Part shown: positions 1 through 9,400 of the stretch, one piece after another
Layout: every line of letters begins with the position of its first letter
Position numbering within the stretch: position 1 is the stretch's first letter
Source: Undaria pinnatifida
Lineage: Eukaryota > Sar > Phaeophyceae > Laminariales > Alariaceae
DNA: 64,000 nt
Assembly: GCA_012845835.1 (NCBI GenBank)
Contig: JABAKD010000023.1
Span: 18,143,027 to 18,207,026 of the forward strand
Reading direction: 5' to 3'
Program-made: the position numbers and the translations under genes
Notes under the pieces: generated by a model
Told to the model about the DNA's origin: nothing
The model's input: the letters and a program-made list of their open reading frames with translations, nothing else
Database searches by the model: none

Positions 1-1322
1 CGAGGATAATAGATGGGATGAAAAAAAAAAAATGCGAAGATATATTATTACTACCAGTAAATAATATGTTAGTCTTTAGGAAATACGCACAGCACTATCA
101 GCAGTCGTCATGGTAGAGACACTCCGGATATTATGTATCGAGGGGACGCGTCCGATTTCGACAACGTGGAACCACCCGCGAAGCAAAGACAGCAGACACA
201 CATCCCGCCTTCCCGAGTAAAAACAGAGAAGAAGCGCTACGCCAACCTCCCGTACGAGCAAAGCCACCCCCGCACCTATCTTAGACAACGCCGCCGCAAC
301 GAGAGATCGCTCTCCTCTCCTTCGTTTTCCTCCTCGCCTGCGACCACGCAGACCAATCAATGCGACAGCCTTCGCGTAACAAACAAAGCTCTCTTCTTCC
401 AAAACCTCGCCGGCTGACATGGCCCCATGTCGACGTTTGATGCAAACCGATTTTGCATCCTGTCGACTTCGAACCTCCATTGCCACGGGGACAGCAGTGC
501 AGTCTCTTGATTAATGCCAGGGCTTCTTTCGTTTCGCTTGGAGGCGACGCAGGTCCTCAATACTATTTTCGGTATTTTTGTTTGATAGACGCCAACTTTT
601 ACTTGACGGCGCATTTAACATAGTGTGTTTCGCCTATCCTTGCCTTCTTTGTTGTATGATGTTACGTTTTTCTTTTGTCAAAGTATGACCTTCATAGTCC
701 CATGTTCGTATTAAACTCTTGGCATTACTCTAAAGTTCAATGCATGCCAAATCGGACAGCTACACCTTAAGTTGTCGAAGTGCTGCCCTGCCCTACCCGA
801 AGCATGGGCGCCGGCATTCGCAGGCGCCCATGCGGAGCCCTTGTATTTTCAAAAGATGAGTCGCAGCAGTAGAGAGGATGATAACTAATCTCATAAATGC
901 GCCCGAGAGACATGTGAGACTGTGGTAGAATATGTCTACTGGGACCGAGAAGTGACACACAGAGATTAACCGATTATGATCAGAACACAGGAGTATATGA
1001 TACGAGAAAGGATGCAGTACTGCTCATACTGGGTACAAGGTTCCCCTCCGGGAAGTGCCTAATGGAGTGGCGCAAGAACGAAACCCAAACATCCAACATC
1101 TGACTGTCTGTGGGCAAATAAAATGTACCTGGTGGTAGTGAAAACTATGTTCTTGTCCGCAGCTCGAGAAGCGGAGTGTGGGGAGGCGTCCTCCCGGGTA
1201 CGGTTCGCTCTCTCGCCGTCGTGGTGGAGAACCGTAAATAAGTGGTGATCCCTTCAGTACGTACGTGCCCAGCGCCAGTACTCGTATGATGGGGACGTTT
1301 TATACGGGCGACTCTTATGCAG
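1..1322. other. Left flank, no recognised gene
   Basis: Only short overlapping open frames on both strands, none resembling a known protein. The longest plus-strand frame (133-417) encodes an Arg/Ser-rich peptide without a domain. The stretch holds one perfect hairpin (802-833) and ends at the target-site duplication of the fold-back element that starts at 1332. Confidence 0.5.
802..833. repeat. Perfect 11-bp stem hairpin
   Basis: GCATGGGCGCC (802-812) pairs with GGCGCCCATGC (823-833) across a 10-nt loop. It is followed at 834-845 by GGAGCCCTTGTA, the same 12-mer that follows an unrelated-looking GC hairpin at 46837-46858. The shared tail suggests a small dispersed hairpin element and not chance. 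Confidence 0.7.
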
Positions 1323-1331
1323 TAAATTTTG
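1323..1331. repeat. 9-bp target-site duplication, left (fold-back MULE)
   Basis: TAAATTTTG directly abuts the GGGAAATTGAC terminus of the fold-back element. The same nine bases follow its other end at 3282-3290. Nine bp is the usual Mutator duplication length. Confidence 0.88.
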
Positions 1332-2092
1332 GGGAAATTGACAAAATCGGGTACACCCGGGTGGTTTCTGAACAAAATCGGGTACCTTTTTGTCCGCGAC
1401 GGGGCGCGCTTACGTACGCCTGCAAAACGCCTCCAAATCGCCTTCTGGCGCCTGAACTCACTGCGCCTTGTGTACGCGCAGCACCCCAAACCGTTTTTTC
1501 GGCGTTCGAACCCTCAAAACGGCGCCAATGACGGCCCCCATAAAGTGCTCTCGGCGGACAACCCGATTTTGTTCAGGAACACACCGGGTATACCCCGCCC
1601 TGTGCTTCGATTTCATCAACTACCCGATTTTGGCCATACTGCACCCGTTTTTGTTCACTTGCAAAACCCGCGGAGACACGGAAACGGACGACATCTCCCC
1701 GCAACCCAGCTGTGGAAGATCCCGCACACAACTAGCAACTTGCCGACTGTCATGCGACCACAGCAGCACTGCTAACTTCCCGGCCCACAAAGATCCCGCC
1801 CCGATGCAACCGCACTGCGAAGAATGGTGGCATGGCGATGAGCGCGGACACCCAACCAAGATCCGGCGCTAGGACGAAAAGACTAGACCATATTGTTGTT
1901 TGTTGTTTTCTCACATTACTCTTGTCAAAAATCTAGAGCCCGTGGTCACACAAAGGTGCTGGAGCCCTAGGAAGATCCGAAAAACCAAGTGAAATCAAAA
2001 TTCGTCAGGGAAATAATGCGCTTTCCCGCCTAAAAACGCATGGTACGGAAGAAGGCGCACAAGTGAAAAGGTCAAATGTGCACTCGGTACAA
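1332..2092 (+). repeat. Left arm (terminal inverted repeat) of fold-back MULE
   Basis: Matches the reverse complement of 2523-3281 over its length. The outer 470-560 bp also match the terminal inverted repeats of the full MULE (3399-3930 and 14768-15328), and the inner part matches 42505-42690. The arm contains several spaced copies of an AATCGGGTA(C)ACCCG-like motif, candidates for transposase binding. Confidence 0.87.
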
Positions 2093-2522
2093 CCAACAAA
2101 TATACCCCAATTAACATATCAATAATTATCTGACCACTTTGATACTAACCTCTTATTAATTTCGTACGAGGACCACAACGGTACCGAGACCTCAACCGAA
2201 ACGGGTTTTTATTCCGTCATCCACACTCCATTCGAGGAAATATTTCTCTGTCGTCCGGAATTTTTCTAGTTCGAGTATCCCCTCCCTTTTAATCTCGTTC
2301 TTCGTACTCGACATATACATTGACGGCGATGGGCGTCCGTGTAGAATGATGCGTGTCCATGATAACTAGTTCCAAGTACACCGGAGAGAAAAAAGGTGAA
2401 AAAACAAGGCGCTTTGTCCCTCCGAACGAGCGAAGAACACTAGAATGGAAAATGTGGGAAATGAAATCCAGGTACTAGTACTAATTATTGGTATGTTAAT
2501 TGGGGTATATTTGTTGGTTATA
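2093..2522. mobile_element. MITE-like insertion in the palindrome centre
   Basis: About 430 bp bounded by imperfect inverted ends of roughly 45 bp reading TCGGTATAACCAACAAATA inward. A second copy, in the opposite orientation and lacking one end, lies at 4785-5196. The partial arm copy at 42505-42690 lacks it, so it is separable from the arms. It sits where the arms would otherwise meet in the palindrome GTGCAC. No open frame of note. Its superfamily is unknown. Confidence 0.65.
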
Positions 2523-3281
2523 CCGAGTGCACATTTGACCTTTTCACTTGTGCGCCTTCTTCCGTATCATGCGTTTTTAGGCGGGAAAGCGTAGTATTTC
2601 CCTGACGAATTTCGATTTGACTTGGTTTTTCGGATCTTCCTAGGGCTCCAGCACCTTTGTCTGACCACGGGCTCTAGATTTTTGACAAGAGTTAATGTGA
2701 GAAAACGACAAACAGCAATATGGTCTAGTCTTTTCGTCCTAGCGCCGAATCTTGGTTGGGTGTCCGCGCTCATCGCCATGCCACCATTCTTCGCAGTGCG
2801 GTTGCATCGGGGCGGGATCTTTGTAGGCCGGGAAGTTAGCAGTGCTGCTGTGGTCGCATGACAGTCGGCAAGTTGCTAGTTGTGTGCGGGATCTTCCACA
2901 GCTGGGTTGCGGGGAGATGTCGTCCGTTTCCGTGTCTCCGCGGGTTTTGCAAGTGAACAAAAACGGGTGCAGTATGGCCAAAATCGGGTAGTTGATGAAA
3001 TCAAAGCACAGGGCGGGGTATACCCGGTGTGTTCCTGAACAAAGTCGGGTTGTCCGTCGAGAGCACTTTTTGGGGGCCGTCATTGGCGCCGTTTTGAGGG
3101 TTCGAACGCCGAAAAAACGGTTTGGGGTGCTGCGCGTACTCAAGGCGCAGTGAGTTCAGGCGCCAGAAGGCGATTTGGAGGCGTTTTGCAGGCGTACGTA
3201 AGCGCGCCCCGTCGCGGAAAAAAAAAGGTACCCGATTTTGTTCAGAAACCACCCGGGTGTACCCGATTTTGTCAATTTTCC
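2523..3281 (-). repeat. Right arm (terminal inverted repeat) of fold-back MULE
   Basis: Reverse complement of the left arm at 1332-2092, ending at CAATTTTCC just before the TAAATTTTG duplication. Internal CGGGT/ACCCG motif pairs occur at the same spacing as in the left arm. Confidence 0.87.
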
Positions 3282-3290
3282 TAAATTTTG
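3282..3290. repeat. 9-bp target-site duplication, right (fold-back MULE)
   Basis: TAAATTTTG, identical to 1323-1331. Confidence 0.88.
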
Positions 3291-3389
3291 CGTGGTTAAA
3301 AATTTGAAAGACGAATAGGTGGATTTTCAACCGTCAAAACAACAATCAGCAGCTGTTCCGTGCGCCGTCTTTCTATCGTGGTTTCGATT

Positions 3390-3398
3390 TTTTTTCTT
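3390..3398. repeat. 9-bp target-site duplication, left (full MULE)
   Basis: TTTTTTCTT immediately before the GGGAAATTGAC terminus. The same nine bases follow the other end at 15329-15337. The T-rich composition makes a chance match likelier than for a mixed sequence, but position and length fit exactly. Confidence 0.8.
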
Positions 3399-3930
3399 GG
3401 GAAATTGACAAAATCGGGTACACCCGGGTGGTTTCTGAACAAAATCGGGTACCTTTTTTCCCGCGACGGGGCGCGCTTACGCACGTCTTCAAAACGCCTC
3501 CAAGTCGCTTTCTGGCGCCTGAACTTACTGCGCCTTGTGTACGCGCAGCACCCCAAACCGTTTTTTCGGCGTTCGAACCCTCAAAACGGCGCCAATGACG
3601 GCCCCCAAAAAGTGCTCTCGACGGACAACCCGATTTTGTTCAGGAACACACTGGGTATACCCCGCCCTGTGCTTCGATTTCATCAACTACCCGATTTTGG
3701 CCATACTGCACCCGTTTTTGTTCACTTGCAAAACCCGCGGAGACACGGAAACGGACGACATCTCCCCGCAACCCAGCTGTGGAAGATCCCGCACACAACT
3801 AGCAACTTGCCGACTGTTAAACGACCGCAGCAGCACTGCTAACTTCCCGGCTCACAAAGATCCGCCGTCACTGATGCACAACTCGCTGCCCCGATCCACA
3901 ACTTGCCTCTCCCGATGCAACCGCACTGAC
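3399..3930 (+). repeat. Left terminal inverted repeat of full MULE
   Basis: Near-continuous match to the fold-back arm until about 3868. A short non-matching stretch follows, and the match resumes with CCGATGCAACCGCACTG near 3914. Its reverse complement is the right repeat at 14768-15328. Repeated CGGGTACACCCG-type motifs are present. Confidence 0.82.
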
Positions 3931-4309
3931 CGCACTGACTGCTACTCCGTAGTTGCCTCTCTTCTTCTGCGTACGTCCTCTGTTCCGCATACGAAGTGCA
4001 ATTCAGTAGTAGTATCGGTCCGAAAGAACTCGTACGGATACCTAAATCTGGTAATGCACAAGGACTGCTGTTGGGGAACTATTTTTCCGCGCCGCGCGTG
4101 CTCCTGTCTGTGTCGATTCTCCGCTGTTGGTGATTTGGTCCTCACAACAACACGCGTCAGACAAGCCTGAGGGTGCCTGTTTTCGGAGAACTTCGTGTTT
4201 TTCCCAAAAAACAACGTATCCTCCTTTCCCCGGAGTATGTATTGCGGTGGGGTGCTTCGAAGTACTTCGTATAACTCAACAAAACTACTTGTACTTCGTA
4301 GTACAGCTG

Positions 4310-4505
4310 TTGCGTCTGTGCATGCGTTCGCAGTATGTGTTAGCAGTCCAGTACGTGTTCGCAGCACAGTATGTGTTCGCAGTACAGTGGTAGTATGTGT
4401 TCGCATCACAGAGTATGTTCGCGTTATAGAGTACGTGTCCGCAGTAGGTGTTTGCAGTACAGAATGAATGTGTTCGCAGTACAGCATGTGTTTGCGGTAG
4501 TATGT
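4310..4505. repeat. Minisatellite, unit like GTATGTGTTCGCAGTACA
   Basis: Roughly ten degenerate copies of an 18-20-bp unit built on GTGTTCGCAGTACA. The long frames open on both strands through it are a by-product of the repetition. Confidence 0.75.
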
Positions 4506-4784
4506 GTTCATTCCCATAAAAAGAGAGAGAAATGTGCGACATCATAGTACGAAGCAGCAAGGTAATCTGTCTACTCGTCGTATCTACCAAAGGTGCTATA
4601 AGAGCAATGGAAAGCATCATTTGACACGTGCAATGAATAATAATCTGATGCTTTAGACCAACCAAAAATGCTTGCATGCGTGCATGCGTGACCTGCAAAG
4701 TAGTAGTGCGCGGTGTGCGGGATGAGTTGACCGAATCGAATAATCATGACAAAACCCATTACCCCGTACGTGCGTACCTGGAAA

Positions 4785-5196
4785 TATTTAGTACTCGTAC
4801 CTGGATTTCATTTCCCACATTTTCCATTCTAGTGTTCTTCGCTCGTTCGGAGGGCCAAAGCGCCTTGTTTTTTCACCTTTTTTCTCTCCGTTGCACTTGG
4901 AACTAGTTATCATGGACACGCATCATTCTACACGGACGCCCATCCCCGTAAATGTATATGTCGAGTACGAAGTACGAGATTAAAAGGGTGGGGATACTCG
5001 AACGAGAAAAATTCCGGACGACAGAGAAATATTTCCTCGAATGGAGTGTGGATGACGGAATGAAAACCCGTTTCGGTTGAGGTCTAGGTACCGTTGTGGT
5101 CCTCGTACGAAATTAATGAGAGGTTAGTATCAAAGTGGTCAGCTAATTATTGGTATGTTAATTGGGGTATATTTGTTGGTTATACCGAGTATATGA
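4785..5196 (-). mobile_element. Second, truncated copy of the MITE-like repeat
   Basis: Reverse complement of 2093-2522 nearly throughout. It keeps one terminal inverted end (ending ATACCGAG near 5190) but lacks the other, stopping near TAGTACTCGTACCTGG. It lies inside the full MULE between the left repeat and the transposase gene. Confidence 0.75.
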
Positions 5197-5215
5197 TAAG
5201 TAACATAATACAATG

Positions 5216-5379
5216 TCATATTAGGGTTTGATTTATGGAACATACTATATAGTCCATGTGGGCGATCGATTTAGTACGCAGCTTGCAAAGATGAGTATCG
5301 ACCCTAAATTCGTCGAACTCACAGCTCACGTCGGCACAATATTTTGGTTTGTAGTATTCGAAGCTCAGACGGAGAGAGT
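5216..5379 (-). CDS. Exon-like frame with CEFDEFRVDTHL motif
   Basis: Minus-strand open frame of about 55 codons ending at 5216, ending in ...HLCKLRTKSIAHMDYIVC... The sequence just upstream (TGCTAAC then CCCCTCAG) looks like a branch point and acceptor, giving an exon start at 5379. The core CEFDEFRVDTHL is repeated at 13515-13562 with two of four codon differences silent. Looser versions occur at 44892-44975 and 45658-45740. I recognise no protein family. It lies inside the full MULE and might be an accessory gene or captured fragment; that is inference. Confidence 0.35.
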
Positions 5380-5455
5380 CTGAGGGGTTAGCAGGACGGA
5401 CGAAAATCCATCGCACCCGTGCCAGGGTCACACCACACAAAGATACCAAGTGTGA

Positions 5456-5888
5456 GTGCAAGAACCACTCCGGTTGAACGTTTGCACCTGGTGCGCACAA
5501 ACAGGGGCACGTCACAGACGAAGACAAGAACACAGCTTTGAATCCACAATGCGGCATCAACACGCAGGAAACATGGCCCAGGAAACATTAACGAAAGCGA
5601 GGCATGCCACTGCTATGTCCAACCCTTTTACCAACCCACAAGACGAGGAAAGCAATGGCATAGACAGGGCAGCGACAATCAAGAGGGAAGCTCGAACCCC
5701 ACAAGAGAATTAAAGCACGGGCAGCGACAATCAACACGGAAATTCGCACCCCGCAAGACAAGGAAAACAATGGCGGCGACGCAAACACAGAAAAGCAAGT
5801 GAACGAGGACCACAAGAACCGCATATGCATACACGAAGGCTGTGGCAAAGTGCGCAAGTGCAATGCCAAGAGTCGACTCCCTGAATAA
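5456..5888 (+). pseudogene. Lys/Glu-rich frame with short Cys motif, unrecognised
   Basis: A plus-strand frame from 5456 ends at 5713. A neighbouring frame continues to 5888 with a hydrophilic stretch and ends near CIHEGCGKVRKCNAKS. A phrase like AATIKREARTPQ occurs in the first frame and again, altered, in the second (AATINTEIRTPQ), so a duplication is likely. The Cys spacing recalls small zinc-binding repeats of algal and oomycete proteins, but only one partial unit is visible. The frame change between the halves means it is broken or spliced. Function unknown. Confidence 0.25.
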
Positions 5889-6089
5889 ATTTCACTATTA
5901 AACCAATTTAATGGGAAAGTGTACCACGAGTACATGCACCGACAGTACACCGTCACGTCACTGTTTATTGTACACCTGCGATACGTAGCAGTAGGGCATC
6001 GACTTCCACCAGTGCAGAACGACACACTCTGTGCATGTACGTGCGGTGTCAACCCTACGTTACATCACAAAATCACCCTGCGGAGGGTC

Positions 6090-6400
6090 CTACGACAGGC
6101 CCTGCGACAGGCTAGGCGTCGCTTCGGCTTGGGGTTGGGAGTTCGAAACGTGGCGAGCGTACGTCCGCGACGACGTAGCGAACTCGCCGTTCGATGTCTT
6201 GCGCTTGGTGATGCGCACCCCCTTCTTGCGGCCCGCCTGCCCTTCCACGGGAAGCGGCGCGTGGTGATTGGGGCTGACGGCGAGCGCCGACCACATAGGG
6301 GGGACGATGTGGTACCTGTCGTCCGATGCCGCGGCGCGGAAGTTCTTCAGACGATATCCGTCGTCAAGTAGGCCCAGCGCCCGGTCATGCTCGTCATTAG
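6090..6400 (-). CDS. MULE transposase exon 7: C-terminal basic tail
   Basis: The acceptor CTTAATCGCAG precedes 6400. Joining to exon 6 restores ...IAAAKANDEHDRAL..., as expected after a SWIM finger. The exon carries DDRYHIVPPMWSALAV and GRKKGVRITKRK and ends at a stop at 6090. The last residues (RTYARHVSNSQP) resemble a degenerate zinc-knuckle start (RTYxCxxC in relatives) whose cysteines are absent. Confidence 0.65.
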
Positions 6401-9400
6401 CTGCGATTAAGAGACGTACGAGGGGGAAAGGCGGGCGACACAGCGTGGTCGGTACCATAAAAACCACTGCCCATTCGGGCGCTCGCCGGTGTTCCTTCTA
6501 AAGCATGCCGTGGTTACATACCTCCCGGTCCGGACATGCCTGTCCACCCGCATGTACAAGAAAATGGTCCAACCTCAAAGCAGACGGACACGCCGAAAGG
6601 AGTTTCTTGCAAGCGAGAAAGATAACCCTCGGATACGAAAGACGCTCAAGTCGAGTCTCACACGCACTTCGCCGCGTATGAAATTTCCCCGCCAAGTGGA
6701 CACAGATTACACCAAACCCGATCGCGCAGCAAATGACAGCAAGCACTGATGCTGTACTACGCGCACCTTTGGCCGCGGCGATGACATGACGGCAAGGAAT
6801 GAGCCACCTGGAGCACCACCCACACGTGCAGGAGTAAACGTGCTGGACTGTGGGGTCGTTGGAGAAGACAAGCTTGACCACGTTGTAGTGGCGGCGGTTG
6901 TTGTTAGGGAAAACCATGTATCCTCCTCCGCCAGTGGGGCTCACCTCGCAGCTGAGAAAGGACGACAGTGCGGGGATAGTTGAAATAACGGGAGAAATGT
7001 GGGGCTTTAATTCGCGAGTTCGCTGGAAATGACGAACTAAGTTTCTTGAGCTTTGAGCTGGAACGATGCAAAACGCGAGCGACCGCGCACTCGCGACGAT
7101 GAACACATTTTGATTGGTGATGACCATCATGGCGCAAAGACGAAACTCTACCCTTGTCGTAGCATGTCATAAGTTGGTCGGCTGCTTGAGGTGCCCTGCT
7201 CAAGTTACTAACGTGACATGGTAAAGAAAGGGAAAGTGCACGAAAAGCAGTTTCAAAATGCAGCCCGGCTGCTTCTCTGTCGGTTGATTCCGCAGGTCTC
7301 ATGTTTTCGATCCACGCGACGCTCGCGTACCATCGACCATCGCGCTGAATTTGGAGTAACTTGGTTTTTCAAAGATGCGCTGAACACTATACAGTACCGG
7401 CTACTGTTTAAGATAATTTTTTAAAGAGAAAGTACCGATTTAAGATAGTCAAACTGGCATGTCACGACCAAAATCGATTTGAGAGAGAATTGGTCTTATT
7501 TCGGAGATGTTCTCCTAAATCGGATTTTTCTCTAGAAGAGGTGCGAGAATAGAGCACAGAAAAAAAACACGTGAACAAACGCTAGAGATATTTATCCACG
7601 TGTTGTCACACGAAATGTGACTTCTTTCCCTGCACGGGTACCAAGAGTGTACACGTGCTTGACGTGGGTCCATGTTGCTCGGGAACCAACACACTGAACA
7701 GCAGTGAGTCGAGCTAGCTCAGGATGCGCACGCGGACTGCGTTGTGTGACATGAATAATACGCTCTCTATAAGCTGTGCGGCAGTTAGTTGGGACGAGAG
7801 CCTCTATCTTCTACGGCCGCCCGTATTGGCTACGATATAAGAGAATATTCTCTTCTATCGATATCCGGTTCAAGAGAATATTCTCTTATATGGTAGCCAA
7901 TGCGGTATAACAGAAGTCCCGAATTAAGATAAAAATGCCGGGTTGGAACCTCCCTCTTGAACCGTAGCCGGTACTGTACACGGTTGTTGTCCAGAGGTCC
8001 GCGAAAGAGCGCTTCTGATTACTAAGGACGTGATCTGAGTTACAAAAACATGTTAACCGTACCCAGGGAGCCCCTCTCGCCCACGGTGATCACTCTACGC
8101 CTACTTCAAAGGGTGTTTTAAAGTACCCCCGAAAACACCTTCTCCCTCTACAAGAAGCTCACATACAGCTACGACCTTGGTCACTCTTGCACAACAACGT
8201 TTCTGTCCCCAAGGACACGATAACCAACAACCAACATGCTAACGTAGCACCAGAGAATATGGAGTGGTTAAACCAAATCATACTAACGTTTTTGCCCATT
8301 CCAGCTCGGCGTTGAAGGTCTTCGTCGCGAAAGGGCAGAACGTGTCGGTGGGGTTGCCTAGGTTCGCGGCGGCGGCAAGCCTCGCTGACGACTGCATGAC
8401 GATGTCCTGGATCAGGTCGAGCGCCGGCTTCGCTCTCGTCTGCGACAGTAGCCAACCACAAGCGACAGCGGTGCGGTGTTCATTTGGAAAAAGGCAGATG
8501 GGCGGGGGTCGGTACAGCCGTACGAGAAAGGAAAGCTTGCGTCGATCTTTTCTATGTACTTGTGTTTAACGACTCACGTGCGCCTCCATATGTCTCAAGC
8601 GATCACCACCACATATTTCTGCTGCATGATTTCAAATAGGGATGGTCAAGGGCAAGCACTTCAACGAGGGTAAGAGAGCATAGCTCAGTCATAGAGGCTC
8701 AGTCATAGAGGCTCAGTCATAGAGACTTGGACGGGTGTGACGTGACAGGATACCAAAACAAAGACTTCCCGACGTCTATACTACACGATGGTCGGACGAG
8801 AAGCCGGCAGCGAATGTCAACTTCCCAACGCCCCGATAGAATCCCAAACACACTTGCCGACATGCTCACTCACATCCGCGGTGATCATGTGGTTTGTCGT
8901 CTCCGAAATGTTAGACGTGACCTGGTCCCACACGGCGTTGCCTTGGGTTGCGTACATCGCCCACGTGTGGTGGGGGATATCGGCGATCTTCTGGCCAGCA
9001 ACTGCGTTCAAGGCCGTAACCTTGTTCAGGTAGAACTCGCACGAGGCCTGATCAGGCGCCCTTGCGGCGGAGTAGAATGCCATCCTCCCTTCCTGCGCAG
9101 GATAGCAGTGCAGAGGGTGGGCCAGCATGCGCAACAGCGTCCAAAGGGCGGCGGATCAGCAAGTTGCAACACTCATTTTGCTCGTGATGATGCTATCGGT
9201 TTTCAACACAAGGAACCGATGGAGGGCCGGCAAAACAGCCTATCCTGTCGGATCAAATTGACAACAAGTTCACTGAACACTACCGCAAAACCTCGCGACG
9301 CGACCACGACCGAAACATACCACGCGAATCCACTCCGAACACTTTTGAGTAGTTGTTGTCAAAAACCAAGCGCACCACCACCGACGTGCGGTGAAAATGA

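Larger units (their letters stand above)
1332..3281. mobile_element. Non-autonomous fold-back Mutator-like element
   Basis: A 1950-bp element made almost wholly of two inverted arms (1332-2092 and 2523-3281) around a 430-bp centre. Both ends read inward as GGGAAATTGACAAAATCGGG (the right end has a small variation), the same terminus as the full MULE at 3399-15328. It is bounded by a perfect 9-bp duplication. No transposase is encoded. The long frames seen in both arms are open on both strands and in several frames, so I take them as non-coding. By eye the arms differ at only a few positions near their tips, so the element is recent or its arms are kept alike by palindrome correction. Mobilisation in trans by a MULE transposase such as the one next door is an inference. 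Confidence 0.88.

Noticed and set aside
1468-1872. 134-codon frame (MCTRSTPNRFFGVRTLK...) open in four copies of the MULE terminal repeat
   Set aside because: Other frames of similar length are open over the same bases on both strands in every copy; conservation follows from DNA-level similarity of recent repeats.
8159-8461. Minus-strand 100-codon frame starting MWLATVADESEAG
   Set aside because: Out of frame with the MULE; the exon reading TRAKPALDLIQDIVMQ over the same bases fits the family and the splice sites.
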